Shown in pieces: positions 40,564-50,604 of a DNA stretch of 64,000 nucleotides. The stretch comes from Extensimonas perlucida (lineage in GTDB: Bacteria > Pseudomonadota > Gammaproteobacteria > Burkholderiales > Burkholderiaceae_C), in the NCBI RefSeq assembly GCF_007655255.1, contig NZ_VMYE01000011.1, forward strand, positions 39,813-103,812, read 5' to 3'. Position 1 is the first letter of the stretch, and the number at the start of each line of letters is the position of its first letter. The notes below the pieces were generated by a model that was not told the origin of the DNA, did not search any database, and was given only the letters and a program-made list of their open reading frames with translations. The position numbers and the translations under genes are program-made.

Positions 40564-41077
40564 GTCCTCGTCTTTTCCCCCGCCGCAAACGGTCGCCGAA
40601 CCCCGTCGCTGGCGGCTCGCCAGTCTGCTGACCGCAATCACCGCCCTGGTGACGGCCTGCAAGTCGCCCCCTCAGACGCCCACAGCCTCGCCTTCTGCGC
40701 AAGACAGCGTCCTTCCAGGCACCGAAACCGTGCACGCCTCGTCCGCGAGCACGGCGCGCGCCTACCGCCAGGATGCCGCGCGGCACCTCTATGAACGCAA
40801 CACGGGACGCATCTACCAGGGCAAGCTGCCGCCCATGCTGTATGCGATCGGCGTGCTCGACGTGGAAATCGACCGCGCGGGCCGCGTCACCGCGCTGCAT
40901 TGGAAGCGTGCGCCCAACCACGCGCCCGAGGTCGTGGCCGAGATTGAACGCATCGCGCGCGCCGCCGCGCCCTACCCTGCGCCGCAGCGCATGGGCCGCG
41001 TCACCTACACCGACGTCTGGCTGTGGGACAAAAGCGGGCACTTTCAGCTCGACACGCTGACCGAAGGGCAGATGTAA
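40562..41077 (+). CDS. Small lipoprotein with TonB-C-terminal-like domain
   Basis: A 171-residue predicted lipoprotein: basic n-region (EPRRWRLAS), hydrophobic LLTAITALVTAC with lipobox LVTAC, then a Pro/Ser-rich spacer. The C-terminal 95 residues (from YRQDAARHLYERNTGRIYQG) have the pattern of TonB-C/periplasmic energy-transducer folds: VLDVEIDRAGRVTALHW then a YPAPQRMG segment. I do not recognise a specific family. The ATG is at 40562, overlapping in antiparallel the XdhC start. There is no obvious ribosome site. Confidence 0.65.
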   Translation: MSSSFPPPQTVAEPRRWRLASLLTAITALVTACKSPPQTPTASPSAQDSVLPGTETVHASSASTARAYRQDAARHLYERNTGRIYQGKLPPMLYAIGVLDVEIDRAGRVTALHWKRAPNHAPEVVAEIERIARAAAPYPAPQRMGRVTYTDVWLWDKSGHFQLDTLTEGQM

Positions 41078-41113
41078 GCCCCCAAAAAGTAAGCCGCAAG
41101 CCACCCGTACCCC

Positions 41114-41464
41114 TCACGAGCCGCGGTAGGTGGCATAGCTCCAGGGGCTCACGAGCAGCGGCACGTGGTAATGCTGGTCAGCATGCGCCACGCCAAAATC
41201 CAGATTCACCTGGCCCAGAAAATTCGGCTGTGGCAGCGCCACACCGCGCGCCGCAAAGTAGCCCGCGACGTTGAAGCGCAGCCGGTAGGTGCCGCAGCGC
41301 AGGCTCACCTCGTCGAGCAGGGGCGCGTCGCTGCGCCCGTCCTGGTTCAGCACCACGCGCTTGAGCAAGCTCGCGGCTTTGCCGTGCATTTCATACAGCG
41401 CGACCTCCATGCCGGCGGCGGGGCAGCCGTGCATGGTATCCAACACATGGGTACTCAGGCCCAT
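41114..41464 (-). CDS. uraH: 5-hydroxyisourate hydrolase (transthyretin-like)
   Basis: Hydrolyses 5-hydroxyisourate to OHCU in urate breakdown. The 116 residues carry all signature features: STHVLDTMHGCPA at the N-terminus (active-site His), NQDGRSD (Arg) and the C-terminal HYHVPLLVSPWSYATYRGS with the YRGS tetrapeptide. No signal peptide, so cytoplasmic. An ideal AGGAGGT lies 6 bases before ATG 41464. Divergent from puuE; the 86-bp spacer must hold both promoters. Confidence 0.96.
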   Translation of the reverse strand: MGLSTHVLDTMHGCPAAGMEVALYEMHGKAASLLKRVVLNQDGRSDAPLLDEVSLRCGTYRLRFNVAGYFAARGVALPQPNFLGQVNLDFGVAHADQHYHVPLLVSPWSYATYRGS

Positions 41465-41550
41465 CTCGAAACCTCCTGAAAATACGTCCAAGCCTTGGCA
41501 GGCACGAAAACTGCACATGCAATCTTCATGCACATGCCGAAATTTTGGGG

Positions 41551-42531
41551 ATGCCATCCATGCTCTACGACACCACGCTAGCCTACCCGCGCGACCTGGT
41601 CGGCTACGGCCCCAGGCCGCCGCATGCGCAATGGCCCGGCGGCGCGCGCATCGCCGTGCAGTTCGTGCTCAACTACGAAGAAGGCGGCGAAAACTGCGTG
41701 CTGCACGGCAACGCGGGCTCGGAGCAATTCCTCTCGGAAATGTTCAACCCCGAGAGCTACCCCGCGCGCCACATGAGCATGGAGAGCATCTACGAGTACG
41801 GTGCGCGCGTGGGCGTGTGGCGCATTTTGCGCGCGTTCGCCGAGCGCGACCTGCCGCTCACGGTGTTCGCCGTCGCGAGCGCGCTCGCGCGCCACCCTGC
41901 GCTTGCGCAGGCGCTGGTGCAGCAGGGGCACGAAGTCGCCTGCCACGGCCTGCAGTGGATCCACTACCAAAACGTGCCCGAAGACGTGGAGCGCGCCCAC
42001 ATGCAGCAGGCCATGGAGATACTCACCCAGCTCACGGGCACACGCCCGCTGGGCTGGTACACGGGGCGCGACAGCCCGAACACGCGCCGGCTCGTCGCCG
42101 ACTACGGCGGCTTTGCCTACGACAGCGACTACTACGGTGACGACCTGCCCTTTTGGATGCAAGTGCAGCGCAGCGACGGCACGGTGGTGCCGCAGCTGAT
42201 CGTGCCCTACACGCTGGACTGCAACGATATGCGCTTTGCGCTGCCGCAGGGCTTTGCGTACGCCGAGCCCTTTTTCCAATACATGAAAGACACTTTCGAC
42301 GCGCTCTACGCCGAGGGCGACCCTGCGGGCGCGAATGCACCCAAGATGATGAGCGTGGGCATGCACTGCCGCCTGCTCGGCCGCCCGGGGCGCATCACGG
42401 CGCTGCAGCGTTTTTTGGACTACCTGCTGCAGCATGACAAGGTCTGGGTGTGCCGGCGCATAGACATCGCGCGCCACTGGGCGGCCACGCACCCGTGCCA
42501 GAGCGATGGTTCGGGAACAAGTCGGGAATGA
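41551..42531 (+). CDS. puuE: PuuE-type allantoinase (polysaccharide-deacetylase fold)
   Basis: A 326-residue NodB-fold hydrolase that opens the allantoin ring to allantoate, the non-amidohydrolase class of allantoinase. Signature stretches: FVLNYEEGGENCVLHGN, NPESYPARHMSMESIYEYG, GLQWIHYQNVPED and WYTGRDSPNTRRLV. It acts between UraD and AllC, whose fused gene follows with an ATGA overlap or 26-bp gap. Start at ATG 41551; the downstream MLYDT ATG (41560) is an alternative. Confidence 0.92.
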   Translation: MPSMLYDTTLAYPRDLVGYGPRPPHAQWPGGARIAVQFVLNYEEGGENCVLHGNAGSEQFLSEMFNPESYPARHMSMESIYEYGARVGVWRILRAFAERDLPLTVFAVASALARHPALAQALVQQGHEVACHGLQWIHYQNVPEDVERAHMQQAMEILTQLTGTRPLGWYTGRDSPNTRRLVADYGGFAYDSDYYGDDLPFWMQVQRSDGTVVPQLIVPYTLDCNDMRFALPQGFAYAEPFFQYMKDTFDALYAEGDPAGANAPKMMSVGMHCRLLGRPGRITALQRFLDYLLQHDKVWVCRRIDIARHWAATHPCQSDGSGTSRE

Positions 42532-42557
42532 ATCGCGAATGGATGGGAAATGACGCC

Positions 42558-44336
42558 ATGCCCTACACGCTAGACCAGCTCAACACCGCCCCCGAGCCCG
42601 AAGCGCTGCAGATGCTGGCCGGCATCTACGAGCATTCGCCCTGGATCGCGGCTGCGGCGCTGCGCCAGCGCCCGTTCGCGTCGCTCGCGCAGCTCAAGCA
42701 CGCCATGGCCGAAGTGGTCACGCGCGCCGACACCGCCGCGCAGCTCGCGCTGATCCGCGCGCACCCCGAACTCGCGGGCAAGGCCGCCATCGCGCAAAAG
42801 CTCACGGCAGAATCGGCGCAGGAGCAAAACCAGGCCGGCCTCACGGCCTGCACGCCGCAGGAGTTTGCGCGCCTGCACGAACTCAATGCCGCCTACCACG
42901 CACGCTTTGGCTTCCCGTTCATCCTCGCGGTGCGCGGGCCGCGCGGGACGGGGCTCCACCGCACGCAAATCATCGACACCCTGGCGCGCCGCCTGCACCA
43001 GCACCCCGAGGCCGAACGCGCCGAAGCGCTGCGCAACATCCACCGCATTGCCGAGCTGCGCCTGAACGACAAATTCGGCTTCACGCCGGCGCTGGGCAAC
43101 ATGGTCTGGGACTGGCACGAGCAGCTCGCGCGCCACAGCGAGCCGGAGTTTGCCGCGCAAGGCCAGCTCAGCGTCACGTATCTGAGCGACGCGCACCGCG
43201 CCTGCGCGGCCGAACTGCACGCGCTGATGCAGGCGAGCGGCTTCGACGCCGTGCAGCTCGACGCCGTGGGCAACGTCGTGGGGCGCTACCACGGCGCCAC
43301 GCCAGGCGCGCGCGCGCTGCTCACGGGATCGCACTACGACACTGTGCGCAACGCCGGCAAGTACGACGGGCGGCTGGGCATCTTCGTGCCCATCGCCTGC
43401 GTGCGCGAACTCGCGCGTGCCGGGCGGCGCCTGCCCTTTGCGCTTGAAGTGGTGGCGTTTGCCGAGGAAGAAGGCCAGCGCTTTGCCGCCACATTCCTGG
43501 GCTCGAGCGCGCTCGTGGGCGACTTCGATGCAGCCTGGCTCGACCAATGCGATACCACCGGCGTCACTTTGCGCGCAGCCATGCAGCGCGCCGGCTTGCG
43601 CATCGAAGACATCCCTACCCTGCGGCGCGACCCGGCGCAGTACCTGGGCTTCGTGGAGGTGCACATCGAGCAAGGCCCGGTGCTGTGCGAATCGAACCTG
43701 CCGCTGGGCGTGGTCAGCGCCATCAACGGCAGCGTGCGCTATCTTGGTGAATTCATCGGCGAGGCGAGCCACGCCGGCACCACGCCCATGAACCGCCGCC
43801 GCGACGCTGCCTGCGCCGCTGCGGAGCTGGCGCTGTACCTGGAGCAGCGCGCCGCGCAAGATGGCGATTCCGTCGCCACCATGGGCCAGCTCGCCGTGCC
43901 GCAGGGCTCGGTCAACGTGGTGCCGGGGCGCTGCAGCTTCAGCCTGGACTTGCGCGCGCCCAGCGATGCGCAGCGCGACCGTCTGGCCGCCGACGTGCTG
44001 GCGCATATCGAGCACATTGCCACCCGGCGCGGCCTGCAATACGCCCTGCGAGAAACCCTGCGCGCCGCCGCCGCGCCCAGCGCGCCCGCCTGGCAGCGCC
44101 GCTGGGAGGCCGCCGTGCAGGCGCTGGGCCTGCCCGTGCAGCGCCTGCCCAGCGGCGCGGGCCACGACGCCATGAAGCTGCACCAGATCCTGCCGCAGGC
44201 CATGCTGTTCGTGCGCGGCGAAAACGGCGGCATCAGCCACAACCCGCTCGAATCGACCACCAGCGACGACATGGAACTGGCCGTGCGCGCGCTGCAGCAG
44301 CTGCTAGCAAACCTGGCCGCCGAAATCTCCACATAG
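42558..44336 (+). CDS. Bifunctional OHCU decarboxylase (UraD) - allantoate amidohydrolase (AllC)
   Basis: A 592-residue fusion of two ureide enzymes. Residues 1-175 are UraD: catalytic RAHPELAGKAA, ESAQEQNQAGL and LNAAYHARFGFPFILAVRG. Residues from about 185 are an M20 allantoate amidohydrolase: metal ligands in GSHYDTVRNAGKYDGRLG, AFAEEEGQRF, FVEVHIEQGPV, and GISHNPLES, with GAGHDAM. The steps flank PuuE in the pathway (OHCU to allantoin; allantoate to ureidoglycine/ureidoglycolate), so PuuE plus this protein covers three steps. An upstream ATG at 42528 overlaps the puuE stop (ATGA) and would add ten residues. MPYTLDQLN is the usual UraD start. Confidence 0.93.
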   Translation: MPYTLDQLNTAPEPEALQMLAGIYEHSPWIAAAALRQRPFASLAQLKHAMAEVVTRADTAAQLALIRAHPELAGKAAIAQKLTAESAQEQNQAGLTACTPQEFARLHELNAAYHARFGFPFILAVRGPRGTGLHRTQIIDTLARRLHQHPEAERAEALRNIHRIAELRLNDKFGFTPALGNMVWDWHEQLARHSEPEFAAQGQLSVTYLSDAHRACAAELHALMQASGFDAVQLDAVGNVVGRYHGATPGARALLTGSHYDTVRNAGKYDGRLGIFVPIACVRELARAGRRLPFALEVVAFAEEEGQRFAATFLGSSALVGDFDAAWLDQCDTTGVTLRAAMQRAGLRIEDIPTLRRDPAQYLGFVEVHIEQGPVLCESNLPLGVVSAINGSVRYLGEFIGEASHAGTTPMNRRRDAACAAAELALYLEQRAAQDGDSVATMGQLAVPQGSVNVVPGRCSFSLDLRAPSDAQRDRLAADVLAHIEHIATRRGLQYALRETLRAAAAPSAPAWQRRWEAAVQALGLPVQRLPSGAGHDAMKLHQILPQAMLFVRGENGGISHNPLESTTSDDMELAVRALQQLLANLAAEIST

Positions 44337-44395
44337 CTCCTAACAAAATAGCTGCTAGCGCTTAATATACGGGCGTTAGAGGCTAATTTAATGCA
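44334..44395. repeat. Short palindromic repeat, copy h
   Basis: AACAAAATAGCTGCTAGCGC then TTAATATACGGGCGTTAGAGG and CTAATTTAATG. This is close to the consensus and contains the inner palindrome GCTAGC. It occupies the whole gap between the fused uraD-allC gene and the M20 peptidase gene, and the latter's ATG lies at its edge. Confidence 0.65.
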
Positions 44396-45671
44396 AAAAA
44401 ACATGCCCGCAGAAAATCATTACATCCAGCTCGACGCCTGGATAGACGCGCATTTCGACGAAGAAGTCGCCTTCTTACAGCAACTCGTGCGTGTGCCCAC
44501 CGACACGCCGCCCGGCGACAACGCGCCGCACGCCGACAAGACGGCCGAGCTGCTCGCCGCCTGGGGCCTGGCCGCCGAAAAATACCCCGTGCCCGCCGCC
44601 GAGGTACGCGCGCACGGCATGCAAAGCATCACCAACCTGATCGTGCGCCGGCGCTACGGCGCGGGCGGCAGAACCATCGCGCTCAACGCCCACGGCGACG
44701 TGGTGCCGCCCGGCGAGGGCTGGACGCACGACCCATACGGCGGCGAGATCGTCGCTGGCAAGCTCTACGGCCGCGCCGCCGCGGTAAGCAAAAGCGACTT
44801 CGCCACCTACGGCTTTGCCGTGCGCGCGCTCGAAGCCGTGGCCCGGCCGCAGCGCGGCGCGGTGGAGCTGCACTTCACCTACGACGAGGAATTCGGCGGC
44901 GAACTCGGCCCCGGCTGGCTGCTGCGCCAGGGCCTGACGCAGCCCGATCTGATGATGGCCGCGGGCTTCAGCTACGAGGTGGTGGTGGCGCACAACGGCT
45001 GCCTGCAGCTCGAAGTCACGCTGCACGGCAAGATGGCGCACGCGGCAGTGCCCGACACCGGCGTGGACGCGCTGCAAGGCGCCGTGGCGCTCATGAACGC
45101 GCTGTACGCCGAGAACGCAAAGTACCAGCAGATCACGTCCCAGGTGCCCGGCATCACGCACCCTTACCTCAACATCGGCCGCATCGAAGGCGGCACGCAC
45201 ACCAACGTGGTGCCCGGCAAAGTCGTGCTCAAGCTCGACCGCCGCATGATCCCTGAAGAAGACCCCGCCGAGGTCGAGGCGCAGCTACGCACGCTCATCG
45301 AGCGCACGGTGCAGCGCTACAACGCCGAACGCGGCTACGACAGTGCCGGCGGCGACGCCCTGCGCGTCGGCATCGAACGCCTGCTGCTTGCGCGCGCCAT
45401 GACGCCGCTTCCCGGCAACGCACCGCTCGTGCAGGCGCTGCAAAAGCACGGCCAAGCCGTGTTCGGCGAGCCCATCCCCGCCAAGGGCACGCCGCTCTAC
45501 ACCGACGTGCGCCTGTATGTGGAGCGCGGCATCCCCGGCGTGATCTACGGCGCCGGCCCGCGCAGCGTGCTCGAATCGCACGCCAAGCGCGCCGACGAGC
45601 GGCTGGACCTGCAAGACCTGCGCCGCGCCACCAAGGTGGTGGCGCGCACGCTGAGCGACTTGTTGGCCTGA
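44391..45671 (+). CDS. M20-family metallohydrolase (ArgE/DapE-like)
   Basis: A 426-residue zinc hydrolase. First metal motif NAHGDVVPPGEGW near residue 100, bridging aspartate in AAAVSKSDFATYGF (unusual AVSKSD instead of GAxDMK), catalytic YDEEFGG near 165, and a last histidine in VLESHAKRADE. The dimerisation domain carries HGKMAHAAVPDTGVDALQGA. It sits after the allantoate amidohydrolase and before no further ureide gene; deacylation of an N-acyl or N-carbamoyl product is likely, substrate unknown. An in-frame ATG at 44403 is an alternative start. Confidence 0.87.
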   Translation: MQKNMPAENHYIQLDAWIDAHFDEEVAFLQQLVRVPTDTPPGDNAPHADKTAELLAAWGLAAEKYPVPAAEVRAHGMQSITNLIVRRRYGAGGRTIALNAHGDVVPPGEGWTHDPYGGEIVAGKLYGRAAAVSKSDFATYGFAVRALEAVARPQRGAVELHFTYDEEFGGELGPGWLLRQGLTQPDLMMAAGFSYEVVVAHNGCLQLEVTLHGKMAHAAVPDTGVDALQGAVALMNALYAENAKYQQITSQVPGITHPYLNIGRIEGGTHTNVVPGKVVLKLDRRMIPEEDPAEVEAQLRTLIERTVQRYNAERGYDSAGGDALRVGIERLLLARAMTPLPGNAPLVQALQKHGQAVFGEPIPAKGTPLYTDVRLYVERGIPGVIYGAGPRSVLESHAKRADERLDLQDLRRATKVVARTLSDLLA

Positions 45672-45680
45672 GTTTCCCGC

Positions 45681-45762
45681 ACGACTTACGCAAATCGGGG
45701 TGAGGCAAGGCGTTCGCCCCATGGCAAAACACCTCGCTGCATCCTTGTTTGCCTAAGTCCAG
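45681..45762. mobile_element. 82-bp MITE (GACTTACGCAAA ends), copy A
   Basis: Ends CACGACTTACGCAAA and TTTGCCTAAGTCCAG are imperfect inverted repeats; internal GGCGTTCGCCCCATGG is shared with copy B, with one C missing here. The flanking pentamers TCCCG/TCTCG may be a decayed target duplication. It encodes nothing and sits between the M20 gene and maeB, upstream of the maeB promoter region. Confidence 0.8.
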
Positions 45763-45896
45763 TCTCGGCGTCTGCACGCCGGTAAAAGCCGGTGACCACG
45801 CGCCCGCACGCAAGACCGGCCCGCACGCAAGACCGGCCCGCATGGGGGTACGCAGCGGGTAAATTCGGGAGCTGTGACCACTCACTTGACGACCGC

Positions 45897-48215
45897 ATGA
45901 CCAAGCCCCTCTCCCCCGCCGAACAAATCCTGCGCGACGCCGCGCGCGCCTACCACAGCACGCCGGTGCGCGGCAAAATCTCCGTGAGTCCGACCAAGCC
46001 GCTGTCGAACCAGCGCGACCTCTCGCTCGCTTACTCGCCCGGGGTGGCCTACCCCTGTCTGGACATCCACGCCGACCCGTCCAAGGCCTTCGACTACACG
46101 GCGCGCGGCAACCTCGTGGGCGTGGTCACCAATGGCACGGCCGTGCTCGGGCTGGGCGACATCGGCCCGCTTGCGGGCAAACCCGTGATGGAGGGCAAAG
46201 GCTGCCTGTTCAAAAAGTTTGCCGGCATCGACGTGTTCGACATCGAACTCGCCGAGCGCGACCCGGACAAACTCGTCGAAATCATCGCCGCGCTCGAACC
46301 CACGCTGGGCGGCGTCAACCTCGAGGACATCAAGGCGCCCGAGTGCTTTTACATCGAGCGCAAGCTGCGCGAGCGCATGAACATTCCTGTGTTCCACGAC
46401 GACCAGCACGGCACGGCCATCATCTCGAGCGCCGCGCTGCTCAACGGCCTGGAGCTCGTGGGCAAGCGCATCGATACGGTCAAGCTGGCCGTCTCGGGCG
46501 CAGGCGCGGCGGCCCTCGCCTGCGTCGATGTGATGGTGGAACTGGGCGTGCGGCGCGAAAACGTCTTTATGGTGGACTCCAAGGGCGTGATCTACGAAGG
46601 CCGCCCCGGCGGCTACGACGAATCGAAGGCGCGCTACGCCCAAAAAACCAGCGCCCGCACGCTCGCCGACGTGGTGCAGGGCGCGGACGTGTTCCTTGGC
46701 TGCTCGGCGCCCGGCGTGCTCACGGCCGAGATGGTCAAGACCATGGCGGACAAGCCCATCATCCTCGCGCTCGCCAACCCCGAGCCCGAAATCCGCCCCG
46801 AGCTCGCCAAGGCCGTGCGCCCCGACTGCATCATCGCCACGGGCCGCTCGGACTACCCGAACCAGGTCAACAACGTGCTGTGCTTTCCGTACATCTTCCG
46901 CGGCGCGCTCGACTGCGGCGCGACCAAGATCACGGACACCATGAAGCTCGCCTGCGTGCGCCAGATCGCCGACCTTGCCAAAGCCGAGATGAGCGACGAA
47001 GTGGCCGCCGCCTACGCGGGCAAGGAACTGCGCTTCGGGCCTGACTACCTCATCCCCACGCCGTTCGACGTGCGCCTGATTTTGCGCATCGCGCCCGCCG
47101 TGGCGCAGGCCGCAGCCGAGTCTGGCGTGGCCACGCGCCCCATTGCCGACCTCGACGCTTACCGCGAAAGCCTCTCGCGCTTCGTCTATCAAACCAGCAT
47201 GTTCATGCGCCCCGTGTTTGCCGCGGCCAAGGCCCAGCCGCGGCGCGTGGCCTACGCCGAAGGCGAGGACGAGCGCGTGCTGCGCGCGGCCCAGGTGGCC
47301 GTCGATGACGGGCTCGCGCGCCCCATCCTGATCGGCCGCCCTGCCGTGATCGCCGCGCGCATCGCCAAAGCGGGTCTGCGCATCCAGCCCGGCAGCGACG
47401 TGGAAATTTGCAACCCCGAAGACGACCCGCGCTTTCGCCAGTATTGGGAGACTTACCACCGCCTCATGGGCCGCAGCGGCGTCACGCCCGAGGCCGCCAA
47501 AGCCGCAGTGCGCCGCTCCAACACCTTGATCGCCGCCCTGATGGTGCACCTGGGCGACGCCGATGCCATGCTGTGCGGGCTGGTAGGGCGCTTCGACAGC
47601 CACCTCGACCACATCCGCGACATCCTCGGCGTGAAAAAGGGTGCGCCGGGCCTCGCGACCGTGAATGCGCTGATGCTCGACCAATACACCTTGTTCATCG
47701 CCGACACCTACATCCACGAAGACCCGAGCGCCGAGCAGCTCGCGGCCATCGCGCTCATGGCCGCCGAAGAGGTGCAGCGCTTTGGTCTGCCGCCCAAGGT
47801 GGCGTTCCTGTCGCACTCCAACTACGGCTCGTCGAGCCGCGCCTCGGCGCGCAAAATGCGCCTCGCGCGCGACCTGTTCACGCAGCTCGCGCCGCACATC
47901 GAATGCGACGGCGAGATGCACGGCGACGCGGCACTGTCCGAAGACGTGCGCCGCAACAGCCTGCTCGACGCCACGCTCAGCGGCGCCGCCAACGTGCTGA
48001 TCTGCCCCAACCTGGACGCGGCCAACATCCTCTTCAACGTACTCAAGACCACGAGCGCGCACGGCACCACCATAGGCCCCATCCTGCTCGGCGCGGCAGC
48101 CTCGGCGCATGTGCTCACGCCCTCTTCAACGGTGCGCCGCGTAGTCAACATGACCGCGCTCGCGGCCGCCAACGCCGCCGTGCCTAGGAGCCTGTCGGAC
48201 TTTGGGCGTCGATAG
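45897..48215 (+). CDS. maeB: NADP-dependent malic enzyme, MaeB type, 3' end rewritten by MITE
   Basis: Oxidative decarboxylation of malate to pyruvate with NADPH. 772 residues: N-terminal malic enzyme domain ([20 protein letters not shown]; nucleotide fold [28 protein letters not shown]) and a C-terminal phosphotransacetylase-like domain (from about residue 440) that regulates rather than acylates. The last nine residues come from the 163-bp element; without it the frame would read AAVPRV then TGA. So the insertion exchanges one residue for eight or nine. ATG 45897 ([12 protein letters not shown]) is the conserved start. Confidence 0.95.
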   Translation: MTKPLSPAEQILRDAARAYHSTPVRGKISVSPTKPLSNQRDLSLAYSPGVAYPCLDIHADPSKAFDYTARGNLVGVVTNGTAVLGLGDIGPLAGKPVMEGKGCLFKKFAGIDVFDIELAERDPDKLVEIIAALEPTLGGVNLEDIKAPECFYIERKLRERMNIPVFHDDQHGTAIISSAALLNGLELVGKRIDTVKLAVSGAGAAALACVDVMVELGVRRENVFMVDSKGVIYEGRPGGYDESKARYAQKTSARTLADVVQGADVFLGCSAPGVLTAEMVKTMADKPIILALANPEPEIRPELAKAVRPDCIIATGRSDYPNQVNNVLCFPYIFRGALDCGATKITDTMKLACVRQIADLAKAEMSDEVAAAYAGKELRFGPDYLIPTPFDVRLILRIAPAVAQAAAESGVATRPIADLDAYRESLSRFVYQTSMFMRPVFAAAKAQPRRVAYAEGEDERVLRAAQVAVDDGLARPILIGRPAVIAARIAKAGLRIQPGSDVEICNPEDDPRFRQYWETYHRLMGRSGVTPEAAKAAVRRSNTLIAALMVHLGDADAMLCGLVGRFDSHLDHIRDILGVKKGAPGLATVNALMLDQYTLFIADTYIHEDPSAEQLAAIALMAAEEVQRFGLPPKVAFLSHSNYGSSSRASARKMRLARDLFTQLAPHIECDGEMHGDAALSEDVRRNSLLDATLSGAANVLICPNLDAANILFNVLKTTSAHGTTIGPILLGAAASAHVLTPSSTVRRVVNMTALAAANAAVPRSLSDFGRR

Positions 48216-48349
48216 CGAGAATGCGCCCCGGCGAGGCCAGTTTTTGCCGGATTCGCAGCCCCATAGTGGTGCTATGGGGCAAGAAGACGGTAAAAAATGG
48301 GCCGCTGCGGCGCATTCGCAGCCGACGATTCCAAAGCCCGACAGGCTCC
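48187..48349 (+). mobile_element. 163-bp MITE, copy 2, at the 3' end of maeB
   Basis: Same length and ends as the other copies, again at CTAG with TA on both sides. Host maeB reads it in a different frame from the other two copies and meets a stop (TAG) after nine codons. A few base changes (GTCGATAGC for GTCGAAAGC, GGCGAGGCC) distinguish it. Confidence 0.88.
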
Positions 48350-48352
48350 TAG

Positions 48353-48550
48353 GGTGTGAGCCCGTAAACCAGCCTTCGGCGGCGCACCACCAACGGGCAT
48401 GCCCACCGTGCCCGGCTCAAACGGCGCGCGGCTGCCGCGGCGCGCTGACACCACCTGCGGCACCGCCCCACCCAACCCGGTGCGGGCACGATGCCCAGGT
48501 GGGCATCGTTCTTGCTCAAAGATCGCCATCCGTTCTCCGAAGGAAGCCCG
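48353..48550. other. Gene-free spacer before the NMT1-type ABC operon
   Basis: About 200 bp between the MITE and the binding-protein gene. It contains GC-rich sequence and one perfect hairpin: nine bases ACGATGCCC (48488-48496) pair with GGGCATCGT (48501-48509) around AGGT, followed by TCTTGCTC. It is the probable terminator of maeB or a leader structure of the ABC operon. No open frame or promoter stands out. Confidence 0.45.
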
Positions 48551-49603
48551 ATGAAAAAGCGATCGTTCCTGCAGGCCGCGCTGCTGCTGGGCGCCGGCAG
48601 CCTGACCCCCGCGCAGGCCCAGACTGCCGGCAACACCGGCGCCACCGCCACCACGCCGATCAAGTTCCAGCTCGACTGGCGCTTTGAAGGGCCGTCGGCG
48701 TTTTTTTTGCACCCCTTGGCCAAGGGCTACTTCCAGGCTGCGGGCCTGGACGTGAGCGTGGATGCGGGCAGCGGCTCGGGCGGGGCGGTGCAGCGCGTGG
48801 CCTCGGGCAGCTACGACATGGGCTTTGCCGACCTGGCCGCGCTGATGGAGTTCCACGCCAACAACCCCGACGCGCCCAACAAGCCCGTGGCGGTGATGAT
48901 GGTCTACAACAACACGCCGGCCTCGGTCATGGCGCTCAAGAAAAGCGGCATTGCCAAGCCCGCCGACCTCACGGGCAAGAAGCTCGGCGCGCCCGTGTTC
49001 GACGCGGGGCGGCGCGCCTTCCCGATTTTCGCCAAGGCCAACCACGTGGGCGAAGTGCAGTGGATCACCATGGACCCGCCGCTGCGCGAAACCATGCTGG
49101 TGCGCGGCGACGTCGATGCGATCACGGGCTTTACCTTCACCTCGCTGCTCAACCTCGAAGCACGCGGCGCCAAGCCGGCCGAGGTGCTGGTTCTGCCCTA
49201 CGCCGACTGGGGCGTGAAGCTCTATGGCAACGCAATCATTGCCAGCCCCAAGCTGATCGCCGAGAACCCGGCCGCGGTCAAGGCGTTTTTGCGCGCCTTC
49301 GCGCGCGGCGCCAAAGAGGTGATCGCGCAGCCCGCCGCGGCCATCGCGGCCGTGAAAGCGCGCGACGGCATCGTCAACGTGGCGCTCGAAACGCGGCGCC
49401 TGCAGCTGGCCATAGACACCGTGGTCAACAGCCCTGACGCACGCGCCGAGGGCTTTGGCCAGGTGCGGCCCGCGCGCCTGTCGCTCATGGCCTCGCAGGT
49501 GTCCGACGCTTACCGCACCAAGACGCGCGTGGACCCGGCGGCCGTGTGGAACGGCAGTTTTCTGCCGCCCGCGGCCGAGCTCGACGTGCTGCCGCGCAAG
49601 TGA
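48551..49603 (+). CDS. ABC transporter substrate-binding protein, NMT1/SsuA-like
   Basis: A 350-residue periplasmic protein with a signal peptide (SFLQAALLLGAGSLTPAQAQ). Mature motifs FQLDWRFEGPSAFFLHPLAKGYF and VDAGSGSGGAVQRVASGSYD are typical of the NMT1/THI5-like group, which binds pyrimidine precursors, sulfonates, nitrate or related small anions. AAGGAA precedes ATG 48551; the frame upstream of it is unlikely. First of three genes with its ATPase and permease. The ligand is unknown; the neighbouring ureide genes make an N-rich heterocycle conceivable. Confidence 0.9.
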   Translation: MKKRSFLQAALLLGAGSLTPAQAQTAGNTGATATTPIKFQLDWRFEGPSAFFLHPLAKGYFQAAGLDVSVDAGSGSGGAVQRVASGSYDMGFADLAALMEFHANNPDAPNKPVAVMMVYNNTPASVMALKKSGIAKPADLTGKKLGAPVFDAGRRAFPIFAKANHVGEVQWITMDPPLRETMLVRGDVDAITGFTFTSLLNLEARGAKPAEVLVLPYADWGVKLYGNAIIASPKLIAENPAAVKAFLRAFARGAKEVIAQPAAAIAAVKARDGIVNVALETRRLQLAIDTVVNSPDARAEGFGQVRPARLSLMASQVSDAYRTKTRVDPAAVWNGSFLPPAAELDVLPRK

Positions 49604-49671
49604 TCCGCGGCGGCTGCGGCTGCCGGTGTGCTTGCCCGCTGCGGGCATGCCTTTTGCTCACTTTTTTGAGT

Positions 49672-49733
49672 TTGCTTTCGATAGCTGCTTGCGCACATGC
49701 ATCAAGCGCTAAAGCCTCATTTGATACCCAAAA

Positions 49734-49735
<2 letters not shown>
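49672..49735. repeat. Short palindromic repeat, copy i
   Basis: TTTCGATAGCTGCTTGCGCA then CATGCATCAAGCGCTAAAGCC and TCATTTGATAC. A good family match filling the spacer between binding protein and ATPase genes, ending at the ATPase start codon. Confidence 0.65.
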
Positions 49736-50564
<829 letters not shown>

Positions 50565-50604
50565 GCGCGAACAGGCAACACACAAAAAGCGAAAGGCCAA
50601 AACC

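Noticed and set aside
45882..48110. Antisense open frame covering maeB
   Set aside because: Mirror of the malic enzyme gene with no recognisable domain; same GC artefact.
48200..48360. Small open frame within MITE copy 2 ([20 protein letters not shown] peptide)
   Set aside because: The same frame exists only because the element is open in that frame; there is no ribosome site or independent conservation to support a gene.
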